DNA of 64,000 bases from Micrasema longulum (Eukaryota > Arthropoda > Insecta > Trichoptera > Brachycentridae), in the NCBI GenBank assembly GCA_022494885.1, contig JAGVSM010000897.1, positions 1 through 64,000 on the forward strand. Reading direction: 5' to 3'. Below are positions 10,666 to 20,937 of this stretch, one piece after another. The notes beneath the pieces are model-generated. The model made no database searches. It saw nothing but the letters and a program-made list of their open reading frames with translations, and was not told the origin of the DNA. Both the position numbers and the translations under genes were made by a program. Position 1 is the stretch's first letter. The number at the start of each line of letters is the position of its first letter.

Positions 10666-11175
10666 AAATAAGTATGAAATACAATAAGACAGAAAATACG
10701 AGTAAAGGATAAAAAAAGTAATGTAGTCGGTTTATAAGTATTAAAATTTTAGCACCGGGAAATAAAATGTCACAGTTAACTTTTTAAAATTTAAAATGTT
10801 AATAATAAAATAGACTCCACGTATTTACGAAGAATAATATGTTTATACAAAAGAGGGTGCAAAAGTTTTGAGTTTCGAAAAGAAATGCGAGACGGTTACA
10901 AGGGATTCTTCGATAACAACCCCGGGAGGATTTTCGAAGTTAAGGGATGAAAGTTTAATGAAAATGTCAAGATGTTTCTCAGAAGCACTTTTCATATAAA
11001 TTGTTATATATTTTATTAAATAAGCGAGTAAAAGTTAAACAAGGTAGACTTTTTCAACCGACGTAAAAAAATTAAAAGAAAAAAAGGTTACTTGGGACTG
11101 CAGTCGTTTTTTCTACCGAGTGCGGCGTTAAACGCTACGAGGGTTGCCTTATATATATAGGAGCGGAAAATGGCT
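10666..11175. other. Unassigned, left flank of the mariner relic
   Basis: Contains a less A/T-rich patch at 10845-10970 and, next to the transposase end, a mixed patch at 11095-11160 that may be the transposon's 3' UTR and terminal repeat. No terminal inverted repeat could be paired, so the boundary is not called. Confidence 0.35.
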
Positions 11176-11325
11176 TTATTGTTTTTTAAAATATTCTCCA
11201 CGATGATTAATACACCTGTGCATCCGTTTAAACCAATTTTCGAAGCAATTTTGCCACTCAGACTGAGGTAACTCTGAAACATGCATTTTGAATGCATCAA
11301 CCGCTTGTTGTGCCGTCGCTTTATT
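11176..11325 (-). pseudogene. mariner transposase C-terminus
   Basis: On the minus strand QQAVDAFKMHVSELPQSEWQ runs into NCFENWFKRMHRCIN and GEYFKKQ followed by a stop at 11176-11178. This is the conserved C-terminal end of mariner-type transposases (DNA transposition by cut-and-paste at TA). The catalytic aspartates lie upstream and are not present. Stops precede the fragment around 11325. It is therefore a dead piece, but its text is hardly eroded. Confidence 0.85.
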
Positions 11326-11399
11326 ATAGTATTACTTAGTGAATACATATAATTGGATGGCAGGCCCTACTATGTATATATTTTTATATATTTTTTTAA

Positions 11400-11459
11400 A
11401 ATTTTAATTTAACTTGTAAATCTGTTTGTATTCGTAATAAAATAAAATAAAATAAAAAA
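11400..11459 (+). repeat. LINE-like AATAA tail
   Basis: GTAATAAAATAAAATAAAATAAAAAA is a short pentamer tail resembling that at 1091-1250. It abuts L-A, so an older LINE end is directly followed by another insertion. Confidence 0.5.
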
Positions 11460-12233
11460 CGCTGAGCGATTGTCAGTTTATGTGGAATCCAACATGAACA
11501 AATCTTTTTTACTCCCAAATATTAATAACTCTGAATTGCTTGATAAGTTAGAACGATTGCAAAATATTTTTATTCGCTACATCTTTAATCTTCGCAAATT
11601 TGACCACATAACCGAGTATCGCACGCAACTACACTGGCTCAGTATCAGGCATAGAAGAAACATTCACATTCTATCACTTCTTCACAATATTTTAAATAAT
11701 CCCACTTCGCCTGTTTATCTGAGAGACCTCATCTAATCTCTTTCACAACACGGACTATCTCTTCGTTCTAGTAACGAGAGAACCCTTTTAATACCCTGTC
11801 ATCGTTCTAATTTTCTTGCCTCCTCTTTTACAGTAGTAGCCACTTGATTGTGGAATAGTCTACCCACTAATGTGAGAGACGCCCCTTCTTTATTTACATT
11901 TAAGTCAAGATTGAAATGTCACTATCTAAATATTTTAATTGTTCCTTTATCCTTCTTTTTTTCCTTTCCATCCCCTCTCCTCTCTTCGTAGTGTAGTTTT
12001 TTTTTATATTCGTAGTATAGTGTAAATTTTTGACATATTTTTATTTTGTTAATCTTTGTTTTTAATTTTTGTATGCAATTGTAAGATTCAATATGTCCAT
12101 GTACTTGTAATTTTCTCAAACTGAACGATTTGGGTAGGTAGGAAGAAATTGTCTTAAGGCAATATGCCCGCCCTTATATTTATATAAATTGTGAATGTAT
12201 ATAAAGTATTAACTAACTAACTAACTAACTAAC
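11460..12233 (+). mobile_element. LINE L-A copy (RT C-terminus and 3' UTR)
   Basis: The open part (11470-11736) has LERLQNIFIRYIFNLRKFDH, then RTQLHWLSIRHRRNIHILSL and SPVYLRDL. This is the post-RT region of a CR1/Jockey-like LINE. A stop follows, and the remaining C-terminus is out of frame to about 11930. The 3' UTR is pyrimidine-rich (CCTTTCCATCCCCTCTCC) and ends in ATTGTCTTAAGGCAAT, GCCCGCCC and a (TAAC)n tail at 12208-12233. Other copies are at 3245, 33470, 40263(-), 49139(-) and 54840(-). Confidence 0.85.
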
Positions 12234-13112
12234 CATCACGCCATTTCCCCGGAGGGGTAGGCAGAGAGGATAGAACGCCACACCACTCTGTTCTGGCACA
12301 CTTCCTTTGCTTCCTTCACATTCATACATCTTCTCATGCACGCACGTCGATTATTCCGACTTTTCACATGACCACTTTCAAGAATTTGTTGTACTTGATC
12401 ATGCCATGTCTTTCTCGGCCTTCCTCGACTTCTACAACCTGACACATTCGCATCATAAATCTTTTTAGCCGTTCTTTCATCATTCATTCGCTCCACATGA
12501 CCGAACCATCGCAAAAGACCTTTCTTAATTTTGTCGATAATGCTTAACTCAGCCTTGCATTCTGCTCTAATTTCGACATTAGGGCACCTATCATACATTG
12601 TTTTCCGCACATTCGCCTGAGGGATCGCATTTCAACAGCATTCAGTCTACTTTCGTCCCTTTTTTTCCAACTCCATGCTTCGCTTCCATACATTAGGGTT
12701 GGTACCAGAACTCCATTATGAACTGCTAATTTAGCCTCTTGCGATAGACACTTATTTGCTACGACAGACTTTAAGGCACCATTAACTCTGTTACCGGCAC
12801 TAACCCTCCTTTCAATATCCTTGTCCATATTTCCATCTCTAGTAAACATACTACCCAGGTATACAAATTCTTCGACCTGTTTCAAACTATCTCCATTTAC
12901 TACAATCTTACATTCAGTCATAGTTACATTTCTTTCAAAGACCATGACGTTTCGACTTTTGCACATTCATTAGCAAATCACTCTCCTTGCACACTTCGTA
13001 AACCTTTGTAACCAAGGTTGCAGTTCCTCTTCGCTGTCAGCTAGGAGGACTGCGTCATCGGCGTACAGAAGGCAACTGACAATTAGATTACTCATTTTCG
13101 CTCCATATATAA
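12234..13112 (-). mobile_element. RTE-like LINE L-R, copy 1 (RT box to 3' end)
   Basis: The minus strand begins with the RT catalytic box LLYADDAVLLADS (complement of about 13035-13070). Then come MVFERN, QVEEFVYLGSMFTRDG, RRVSAGNRVNGALKSV, KLAVHNGVLVPTLMYGSEAW and VEMRSLRRMCGK. After a frameshift near 12600 it continues KKGLLRWFGHVERM, SRGRPRKTWHDQV and WRSILSAYP. Two or three frameshifts make it non-coding. It ends, read on the minus strand, in CTACCCCTCCGGGG, an imperfect C4/G4 hairpin, and GGCGTGATGG. The RTE assignment is from memory of insect elements with this 3' end. Confidence 0.85.
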
Positions 13113-13407
13113 AGTATTAAATAAATAAACCCCTTAAAGCATGAACGTGAAAAAAAAGGTAAAAAAAGAAACGTCTAATTACGACTCAGCGGTGGTAGCG
13201 TTAATAAAACTGTTTGAAAATTAAATGATTTATCAATTATGTTGCAAGAGTATGCAATATAACACTGCGTTGCTCACACTGGGACACGTTGAACAACACT
13301 GATCTTAAGTCTCGATCGCGTTAGCGGGAAGCTACTTGGGGGGGGTTAGGAAGGGAAATGCACGTAATCTGGTTTTTGTGCTTATGGCCGAAAGTTTGCT
13401 CCTAAAT

Positions 13408-13486
13408 ATCTGAACTTTAGAAAATTACGTCTTTTGATTGTGGTAACACGATGTTACATCACAGCGCTCAAAGGAATTATTTGCCC
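13408..13486 (+). repeat. Dispersed repeat D3, copy 1
   Basis: CTGAACTTTAGAAAATTACG, TTTTGATTGTGGTAACACGA and TGTTACATCACAGCGC....AAAGGAATTATT. Related copies are at 22049-22136 (+) and 40548-40638 (-). The middle GTAAC-ACGAT-GTTAC is a small palindrome kept in the 40.6-kb copy. Confidence 0.75.
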
Positions 13487-13756
13487 AAGTATTTTTAAAG
13501 GTAATCACTAAAATATAATAGTGAAGAATTAATCAGTTAATTATAAGTTAATAAAGAAGCTCGTGTAGCTTTGAAACCGGTCCGTAAACAAAAACAAGTA
13601 ATAAAAAAAAATAAAAAAAATCTCAATATAAAGCATTGAAAACGTAGAGATTGACACTGGATTGTTTAGGTTTAAGAAGTATATTATTCAAGAGCAATCA
13701 ATAAATAATAAGCAAAAATCTACATCTCAAATTAAGTAAGTGCAAGGTTATGAGAT
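13487..13756. other. Unassigned
   Basis: A/T-rich sequence with no recognised element. Confidence 0.35.
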
Positions 13757-14540
13757 TTTTTTGTCTGGAAAATCCAAACATATACGACTACTCACTGAAC
13801 GATGAAATATTATCATCTGTGTCTAGTATACGAGATTTAGGTATAATACTTGACACTTAACTTTTTTTTACAATTTATATTGAACTTGTTATCAATAAAT
13901 CCTTAAAACTCCTTGGATTTATTAACAGAAGCACAACTGACTTCAAAAATATCAATACCCTTAAAACTCTCTTCTGTTCCCTAGTTCACCCGCACCTAGA
14001 GTTTTCCTCTGTTATCTGGTCTCTATATTATGATGTTCAAATTAAAAATTTTGAATCAGTTCAACATCGATTTAAAAGAAAGATTGACTGGAGGTTGGGC
14101 TTATCCAAATACCAATTAACGTATAATTAGTTAAAGTTTACCTTAAATATATCTTTTCTTTAAGACCGTCGAAATAAATCCGACAATCTCGCCCCATTAC
14201 TGATGCGCCTAAATAACTGAGCTCAATAAAATTAAATATCCCAACTCAAAACCTCACTCTTTCATACCGATAACCTTAGAACTAACTATGGTTTTTATTC
14301 CTCTATGCCCAGAATTCTTAGGTCTGCCAATAAACATACCAGTCTTGATTTCTTTGATAACAAGTTGTCTTCTTTCAAACGATCACTGAATCAAATTCAA
14401 TTATAAACTCCTCTCCCGCTTCCACTCCCACCAAGTCTACTATATACCATTCTGTATTTCTACTTTCCTTTATAATAATTTTCCATGTATAAATATGTCC
14501 TTAAAAACGCCTTTTGGGCGCATATATAAATAAATTAATA
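13757..14540 (+). mobile_element. LINE L-B copy, heavily stopped
   Basis: Reading through shifts gives SIRDLGIILDT at 13830-13860, then DFKNI.TLKTL and WRLGLSKY. After a gap come TDNLRTNYGFYSS, LRSANKHTSLDFF and SFKRSLNQIQL (14270-14405). This is the post-RT region and extreme C-terminus of L-B. The 3' UTR ends with ACGCCTTTTGGGCGC, a hairpin, then ATATAAATAAATTAATAAA. It is not functional. Confidence 0.75.
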
Positions 14541-14902
14541 AAAGTCCTGACTTAACACGGAATTTTCAAGTAATTCGGGAAACTAAAATAAATAATTTAG
14601 CAATAATAGAATTGTGTATTAGTAAACAAACGAAAGTGATATTATTAAAAAACACTGTATTTTTGTGGTTTAATTTCACGCATATTTTACTAAATACGTA
14701 TAAACTCGGTAAGCCGCTATTAAGGTTTTTATTTTTCTGTTTGGTCTTGTGTAAAAATCATTCTTTGTTAATGAGCTTGTTTTCAGCCTGTTTACGATAA
14801 AAAAAGGTACAAAAGTTCCACATAAAACCTTTTTATAGGAAGTTTGTATAAAAGACCCCATTATGTATGTAGACATACATAAAAAAGAAACCATTACGTC
14901 TA
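14541..14902. other. Unassigned
   Basis: A/T-rich. Overlapping short frames on both strands show no motif. Confidence 0.35.
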
Positions 14903-14945
14903 TTCTTCGCAATGGTAGGCAGAGAGGATAAAACGCCGTGGTATA
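14903..14945 (-). mobile_element. L-R 3'-terminal scrap
   Basis: The text ATGGTAGGCAGAGAGGATAA and ACGCC matches the minus-strand 3' region of L-R at 12250-12285 and 19235-19255. Only about 40 bp remains. Confidence 0.5.
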
Positions 14946-15234
14946 ATTAAAAAGAGATGACGCTTCGTAAAACGATAGTTTGAATTTATGTTCTGAAAAG
15001 TAAGTGTCGTCGCGTCAACATTGCCGTGCAAAACGCGTAGTAGAGTAAAATTTCATTACTATTCTGTACGTCTTGCTGTTTTACGCTGCTTCACATTTAC
15101 TGAGCACAAATTAAGTTCCGGAACTTAAGTTGAATGGAACAAAAAATGACCGAATAGTTGGTACTATTACTAGTACTGGTGTACTAGCGTACGTACATCA
15201 ATAGGATAAAAATACATATCACTCTGTTATTGTA

Positions 15235-16155
15235 TACAGATCTCGCTTCCTCTACATTTATACATTTTCTCATGCACGCGCACCGATTATTCCGACTTTT
15301 GACATGTCCATCTCAAAGTATTTGTTGGATTTGGCCATGCCATGTCTTTTTCGGTATACCCCTATTTCTGCATCCATCAACATTCGCACTGAAAATATTT
15401 TTCGCCGTTCTTCCGCTGTCCATTCGCTCTACATGTCCAAACCAACGCAGTGCCCCTTTCTTCATTTTGTCGATAACGCTTTCCTCAACCGTACATAATG
15501 TACGGATCTCAATATTTCTGCATCTATCGTACATAGTTTTACCACACATTCGCCTGAGAGATCGCATTTCGACAGCATTCAGCCGACTTTCATCCATGTT
15601 TTTCAGGTCCATACCTTGCTCCCATACATCAGGGTTGGGACCTGGACTTCATTGTGAACTGCTAATTTTGCCTCTCGCGACAAACATTTATTTTCCAAGA
15701 TTGATTTTTTTTATTTTTTTAATTTAAATCTTAAAGTAGGGCACACATATCATACATATTGTTATGTGTGTTCTAATAATAACATTGCAAATATATTTAA
15801 TTTATAAATTGTTTATCACATATGTCTTGACCATTATTTTAAATTTTGATATGTTTTTTTCTATTTAAGTGCACCGTTTACTCTGTTCTCGGCACTCACC
15901 CTCTTTTCAATATCTTTCACAGTCATTTCATCCCTAGTAAACATACTTCTCAGATACACAAATTCCTCTTCTTGTTTTAGTATAACCGCTCACACTGATT
16001 TCACATTTAGTCATACTTTTATTCTTTTCAAAAACCATCACATTCGATTTGTCGACATTCATCAGCAAATCGCTTCTCTTGCATACGTCATAGATCTTTG
16101 TTACCAAGAATTGCAGTTCCTCTTTGTTTTTGGCAAGAAACACAGCATCAAAAAT
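15235..16155 (-). mobile_element. RTE-like LINE L-R, copy 2, with an insertion
   Basis: Minus-strand frames give DAVFLAKNKEELQFLVTKI, DKSNVMVFEKNKSM, EEFVYLRSMFTRDE, IEKRVSAENRVNGAL, then, after an interruption, KSILENKCLSREAKLAVHN, VEMRSLRRMCGKTMYDRC and RWFGHVERMDSGRTAKNIF. Compared with copy 1 at 12.2-13.1 kb, about 155 bp (15706-15862) is extra. The right edge is truncated inside the YADD box, of which only DA remains. At least one other frameshift is present near 15612. Confidence 0.85.
15706..15862. mobile_element. Unknown insertion inside L-R copy 2
   Basis: Between codons for VNGAL and KSILENK sits about 155 bp of A/T-rich DNA with a T-rich run at the left and CACACATA....TATGTGTG (15748-15771) as a loose inverted repeat. 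Copy 1 and the expected protein run straight across this point, so it is an insertion. Clean terminal repeats or a target-site duplication could not be assigned by eye. A MITE or short SINE is possible. Confidence 0.55.
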
Positions 16156-16228
16156 GAAGAGTTTTGATGGTATAAATAAAATAAAATGAAATAAGTATTT
16201 TTAAAGTCCGTCGTAATTTAAAAAAAAT

Positions 16229-16380
16229 ATTTTTTTAAAGGAATAACCCGCCAAGCCTGAGGCTTGTCAGCAGGTAAGATAGAGGGTATATGGAAGGAGG
16301 TAATGAAAAACACACCATAACACGCAGACCAATTGACAAAAAAACCTTTCTTGGATTTTTTTCTTGCTACTAGCGGGAAA
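16229..16380 (-). mobile_element. SINE-c, truncated (tRNA head missing)
   Basis: It matches 8428-8560 (shared text AAAGGAATAACCC, CACACCATAACACGCAGACC, TTGGATTTTTTTCTTGC) but stops at GCGGGAA, just where the tRNA-like head should begin, and is joined directly to LINE L-B. Either the SINE was cut by a later event, or its 5' end is simply truncated. Confidence 0.75.
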
Positions 16381-16828
16381 ATCTATTGATAAAACCGAAA
16401 TGTTTGAGAGATTTGTGTACAATATGATCAATGTGTTTATGTTAGGAGAGTTTACTATCGAAAAAAATGCCAAAATCCTTTATTGACGAAACCATTAAAA
16501 GGGAAGTATTTTTTAGTTTGTAGTTAAATTGTATAGGTTTTTTTCGTCACGAGAAAGATTTTTTTTTCATTCATCAATGTTAAGTTGAAGACAATTGATG
16601 TCACACCATTCATTAAAACAATTAATATCACATTGAAAAAGAAGACAATCATTGAAAGATATAATAAGTTTAAGTATCTTTTTGTCATCAACAAAAAACC
16701 AGAATTTTGTATTTTGAAAAACATTGATAATATAATTTATAAAATATTAAATGTGTAATAGAGCAAGGTGGGCTCCTTGAGGTACTCCAGAAGTAACAAT
16801 GATTGGATAAGACAATAAGATCGGAGGA
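16381..16828 (-). mobile_element. LINE L-B fragment with RT palm motifs
   Basis: On the minus strand VTSGVPQGAHL (complement of about 16770-16798) is RT motif B. WFFVDDKKILK follows as an eroded FADD box, then CLQLNIN. The left part (16381-16540) matches 61493-61650, including TCCTTTATTGACGAAACCAT. Stops and shifts are frequent. The right limit is where the S repeat begins. Confidence 0.75.
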
Positions 16829-17055
16829 TAGGAACTTGATGGTCAGAGGATAGGATAATGTATCTTTGTAATCGGTCAAGAGAATTTTATCTTCAACTAT
16901 GACGTCCTTCTAAAGCTATGTCATTTTGGTGCGAAGATATGTCTACTACGACGTACGCTTCCCTTTGTTTCATATCGATGTACCTACCCGAAACTTGAAG
17001 GTGGGGGGTCAGTACTGTATCTTAGTAATCGCTAAAGATAATTTATCTTAAAATC
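16829..17055 (+). repeat. S tandem repeat, locus 1 (about 1.5 units)
   Basis: GGAACTTGATGGTCAGAGGA and CGAAACTTGAAGGTGGGGGG mark two unit starts about 157 bp apart. Both are followed by GTATCTT.GTAATCG, and the first also by TATGACGTC and CGATGTACCTACC. The same units form an array at 47590-47885. No function is recognisable. Confidence 0.7.
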
Positions 17056-17074
17056 ACACAAAACTATGTAGCAA

Positions 17075-17345
17075 AGACAAACGAGATCAATAAAATGGTA
17101 AAGTTTTATAAGACTTTGAGCTAAACCATGCAAATTCATCTTCATCCCACACTGTTTTAGTGGCGAAGAAATCTACGAAAAGCCGGAAGATCTATCCCAA
17201 AGAATTCCAAGTTTTGTGACGAATTAACTTATCTACACATTCTGGACATTGGGGCATAAAAACAAAAAAATATCATAGAAGATTTGATAAATAGCAGATG
17301 TTGACTTCTCGTGACTGGTTAGAAACGTGAAAAGAAAGAAATTAA
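17075..17345 (-). mobile_element. LINE L-B C-terminus and 3' UTR fragment
   Basis: It matches 60940-61195 closely (TCATCCCACACTGTTTTAG, CGAAAAGCCGGAAGATCTAT, CATTCTGGACATTGGGGCAT). In that copy the minus strand codes for the LINE C-terminus. Because its position relative to 16381-16828 is wrong for one minus-strand element, it is a separate insertion or a rearranged piece. Confidence 0.8.
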
Positions 17346-17371
17346 TGATCGAGACACGCCGCATTTACCTA

Positions 17372-17415
17372 ACCGATGCAGTTCCTTATGCACCATCAGG
17401 TGTGGATAAGAGTTT
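17372..17415 (+). mobile_element. Possible SINE-b tail scrap
   Basis: CCGATGCAGTTCCTTATGCA followed by CCATCAGGTG resembles the SINE-b tail with its GCACC..GGTG hairpin. It is short, so the call is weak. Confidence 0.35.
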
Positions 17416-18041
17416 GATTGATGCACCGATAGACAAAAAAAGGATTATTGATGAATGATCTTAGCATACAAAAACATTTTTCTTCGATTATAATCATTTA
17501 AGAATTCTAAGCGAATTGCTGAGATAAAATTTTTATTCCCTGTCATTAAAAAGTTTGGTTATAAAACTTTAAGTGTAAAACATAATGAATACCGTATTTT
17601 TATGCTTGTAAAAATAATTTTTGATAACAATATAATGGTAGAATCAACGTATACGAATTATTTATTTATTTTTATGATGTATTTATTATTTTATTTACTT
17701 TAAAAATTCATGCTTATTAATTTATTTATTTTTAAATAGCATTATTATTTGATGTTTTTTTTATTATATATGATAATAATTGTTTTAAGTTTTCTTACTT
17801 TTTTTGTCACGTCGTGCTTGATTGAAAGCTTCACTTACCTGAAACAAAGAAAAAATGTTAGCATTCTAGAACAATTAAAGGTATAAATTAAAGACCTTGT
17901 TTTTAAACCCTGAATATCACAAACCAACATTTTTTACGATAGTGTTTATTTACTAATTTACACATATTTTTTTCCATTATAAACTATGATTAGTAATAAA
18001 AATAATGTGACTTCACTGGGGTTACCTGTGCCAGGGACACT
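17416..18041. other. Unassigned A/T-rich spacer
   Basis: Long TATTTATT-type runs around 17640-17780 and nothing that reads as a gene. Confidence 0.35.
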
Positions 18042-18045
18042 TATA

Positions 18046-18170
18046 CCCATATGCAGAGACAAAACTTAAGGTGAGGAAAGTACATTCTAATTTCAAATGC
18101 AGAGAATAACCCGAAGGTGAAGACAATAGAATGTACTTTCCTCACCTTAAGGTTTGTCTCTGCATACGGG
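18046..18170 (+). mobile_element. Foldback MITE, intact copy (125 bp)
   Basis: The ends are near-perfect inverted repeats of about 47 bp. CCCATATGCAGAGACAAAAC on the left pairs with the complement of GGTTTGTCTCTGCATACGGG on the right, and the arms go on through TTAAGGTGAGGAAAGTACATTCT. The loop contains TGCAGAGAATAACCCGAAGG. TATA flanks both sides (18042-18045, 18171-18174) as a likely target duplication. A second copy in opposite orientation is at 24560-24678. CCC...GGG ends with a 4-bp duplication recall piggyBac-type MITEs, but TATA is not their usual TTAA. Confidence 0.85.
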
Positions 18171-18430
18171 TATAATAGTAAAAATAGTAAACAAAAAAAT
18201 CCCACATAGACATAGCCTGTTCGTGGGTTTACAAGAAAATGTCAATAAATTTTTGTTTCTATAATAAATAGACAGTTATAACTTTTGTGAAACATAAGAA
18301 AGAGAAAATAACACATTCTGTAAAAGATTATACGGTATTTTTTTTATAGTATTGAAAAAGAAATAATTTTTTTTTTTAAAAAACATGAAAATATTCCTTT
18401 TTATTAAAGGGTAACAAAATATATCATAGA

Positions 18431-18600
18431 AAAAAGAGTTCATATCTTTAGTTTGAATCCAGGATAGTGTGTGTTTTTTAAAAGAAGGAACATTTTGAAT
18501 GTTTGGAATCAATGAAATATTATCAGTAAAAAGAAAATTTGAAAATCTTGTGCCTATAAAATATGCATGTCTCTGCGCAAGCCTCGTTTCACAATGTGGT
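18431..18600 (-). mobile_element. LINE C-terminal fragment
   Basis: The minus frame (part of 18276-18647) has RNRVLEIPHCETRLAQ, FIGTRFSNFL and SFKKHTLSWIQTK, matching the LINE ending pattern of basic residue-P-R, N-phi-L and FK..L. The stretch 18431-18545 recurs at 55645-55755 in the same orientation, so it belongs to a repeated element. The rest of the frame down to 18276 is A/T-rich and uninformative. Confidence 0.6.
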
Positions 18601-18717
18601 ATTTCTAACACACGATTCCGTCCTTTAAATAATAATAAAAAATACATACATCATTTATGTAACACAGAAGGTAAGGTGATTAGTATTATGCTTCCGGAAC
18701 CAGTTTAAAAACACGTA

Positions 18718-19204
18718 TAACAAATATTTTATATTGATCTTGGCAAAAGCCCAACCTGAGTCCTCAACGCGAAACACTACGCTAACTTCTGCATGTAACA
18801 GTAAGTTGCCTGCTAGTAAAATTTACAATATTTTTTTAAACATAATAATATATCGAAAAAGACCCTTTTCAATATTGTGGGCCTTCAGTGTATTTTGCTT
18901 TCCAGGATGACACATAATTTTCTCATCGATCTTGAAGTAAAAAATTGTCTTTAATGATATAGCGTTCTGAAACCTTTAATAAAGTTACTATTTTAAGTTT
19001 TGAACCCATTTATCTTCTTCATAGAATCACAATTCCTTCTTAAGTTAATTAAATCAAAAAATTAATCAAGTTTTACACATTTTCATACAGTTTTAATAGA
19101 ATAATGGATGTTTCTGGTAAAATAAAACATTAATTCAGTTTTATCCTTTGTCATTCTCAGAAAATTTATTAAAACTGTTACATTAAAATTTTATTCATCC
19201 ACTA
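18718..19204. other. Unassigned
   Basis: No recognised element. There is a mixed patch at 18740-18800 without a frame. Confidence 0.35.
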
Positions 19205-19600
19205 CTACTCCTACCATCACGCCATTTCCCCGTAGGGGTAGGCAGAGAGAATGGACCACCACACACGTCTATCCTGGCGTACATTCATAGCTTCTTTCAC
19301 ATTCATACATCTTGTCATACATGCCCTTCGGTTCTGTCTGCTTTTGACATGACCAGCTTAAGATTTTGGTTTATCTGATCATGCCACGTCTTCCTTGGTC
19401 GTCTTCGTCTCACGTTGCCGTTTATTTTCGCCAAATATACTTGTTTTACCATCCTTTCGTCGTCCATTCGTTCTACGTGATCAAACCATCTCAGAGACCC
19501 TTTCTTAATCTTATCAATTATACTTGACTCAGATTTACATTCTCGTCTTAAGAAATATCCCATAAAACGAATTTTGATTTTATAAAAATTATGCAATTAA
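19205..19600 (-). mobile_element. RTE-like LINE L-R, copy 3
   Basis: The minus strand reads ECKSESSIIDKIKKGSLRWF, HVERMDDERM, RRRRPRKTWHDQI, then after a shift WWSILSAYPYGEMA, and the 3' end with CTACCCCTACGGGG and GGCGTGATGG. It keeps only the last 130 codons of L-R. It is on the same strand as the copies at 12.2 and 15.2 kb. Confidence 0.85.
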
Positions 19601-20224
19601 AGATATTAAAAAGTTTTATACTAAATGTTAAAAAATATTTGTTTGAAACCACTTACCGACTTTTCTATGTTTACCGGTTTAGAGCAATTTTTCAGTATGG
19701 TTCGATCCAATAAAAATCGCTATTTTTATTAAATTCAACCATACTGTTTTCACTGACCTTTTAACTGCGAGTGTGTCAAATTACATGGATGACTTATGTA
19801 TCAAAAACTGTTTATATTAATTAATAATCTTGTCACAAAAATCCAATAGAATATTTTTGTACACAGTAGGAAAATATCACATACTACGAATACCGATAAA
19901 AATATATGAAATGAATTTAGAATTATTAATTGTCTTTTCAAAATCAATATGGATATTGTGGAGAAATATCTTCATACATAAAAGTAAAAGAAAAAAATAA
20001 GGTGGTTTAAAACGAAAATATCAAACTTGTTATTCATAAATGGCGCTTTTTTCATTTTTTATTGAGAATGATATTTTTCCGTTTATTTTCAATGGAAATT
20101 TTATAAAACTAGGTTTGCGGAAATTTCACACTATTTTGATTGTAAAAAAATACCATAAAAATATAATTAAGATTATTTTCACAAAATGGTGTACAAAACA
20201 AAAATAATATTTATCTGATTTTAC
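19601..20224. other. Unassigned A/T-rich spacer
   Basis: No gene or repeat match noticed. Confidence 0.35.
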
Positions 20225-20420
20225 ATTGTATTATTTCACATTCTAGGCAATGCCTGAAAATTTTAATTTTATATATTTTCTAACATAGAAAAAATAGTGA
20301 ATGTTTCACAGTGTATAAAATTGAACTTGAATCAGCCAAAGACAAGTTATAAGCATTGTAATTATCTATACTTTTATATTTTCTTCTCCAAAACGTTTTC
20401 CATTTCGGTTGTTATTTCTT
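20225..20420. repeat. T repeat, degenerate and rearranged
   Basis: TTATTTCACATTCTAGGCAATGCCTGAAAA is the T linker in reverse. Just after it AGTGAATGTTTCACAGTGTAT, CAGCC..AGACAAGTTATAAGC and TTCTTCTCCAAAACGTTTTCC follow in forward order. So two T parts lie head to head, as in the foldback at 58.6-59.1 kb, but much older. Confidence 0.55.
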
Positions 20421-20857
20421 AATCTTTAAAACTTCTTATGGGGTAGATTTTAGTTCAGTATTTTGTCAAAAAATAAATAAATTAAAAATAAAACACGTAA
20501 ATAAAAAAATGGCAGAAACAAATATTTTTTTGATAAAGGTTAATTTGACGATTCCAGCAACAGCTTCAAACTACTGCTTCATCGTCTCTAAATCCAATTA
20601 ATTAAATTAAATTAAAAAGGGCTGGATAGCTTTGTTAAAGTTATTGTCTTGATAAATATTGTGTATAACTTAATTTCTAATTTAATTAAATCCTGAAAAT
20701 ATTTTAATCGGAAACTTTATAAATCCCAGGTACTTAGTTCTAGACTGCGGGTAAATTTAATTAATTTTACCTTAGTAAAAAGGTGTTTTTAGTATACAAA
20801 GGTTAAATCTCTGACCCGATACTTTTTTCAATAGAGAACAATGTTTTATAATCGGGT

Positions 20858-20928
20858 TGTGGCGCGTGGCTAGTGTTGTGGACTCACGAATCACAGGTCC
20901 GAGGGTCGAACCCCACTTAACTCTAACT
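20858..20928 (+). mobile_element. tRNA-like SINE head
   Basis: TGTGGCGCGTGGCTAGTG resembles an A box and GAGGGTCGAACCCCAC a B box, at the usual spacing. It has no match to SINE-a, b or c bodies. It ends about 10 bp before the Helitron. It may be a fourth SINE family or a degenerate tRNA pseudogene. Confidence 0.5.
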
Positions 20929-20937
20929 TAATTCCTA

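Noticed and set aside
10845..11175. Complete mariner element with terminal repeats
   Set aside because: Only the transposase C-terminus is certain. I could not pair inverted ends, so no full element is claimed.
15230..15727. 165-codon plus-strand frame, the longest apparent protein in that area
   Set aside because: It is the antisense of the RTE-like LINE on the minus strand, which has clear RT-family motifs. The plus frame has none.
18276..18430. Lower part of a 123-codon minus-strand frame
   Set aside because: Only the upstream half (18431-18600) resembles a LINE end. The rest is poly-K/F/N from A/T-rich DNA.
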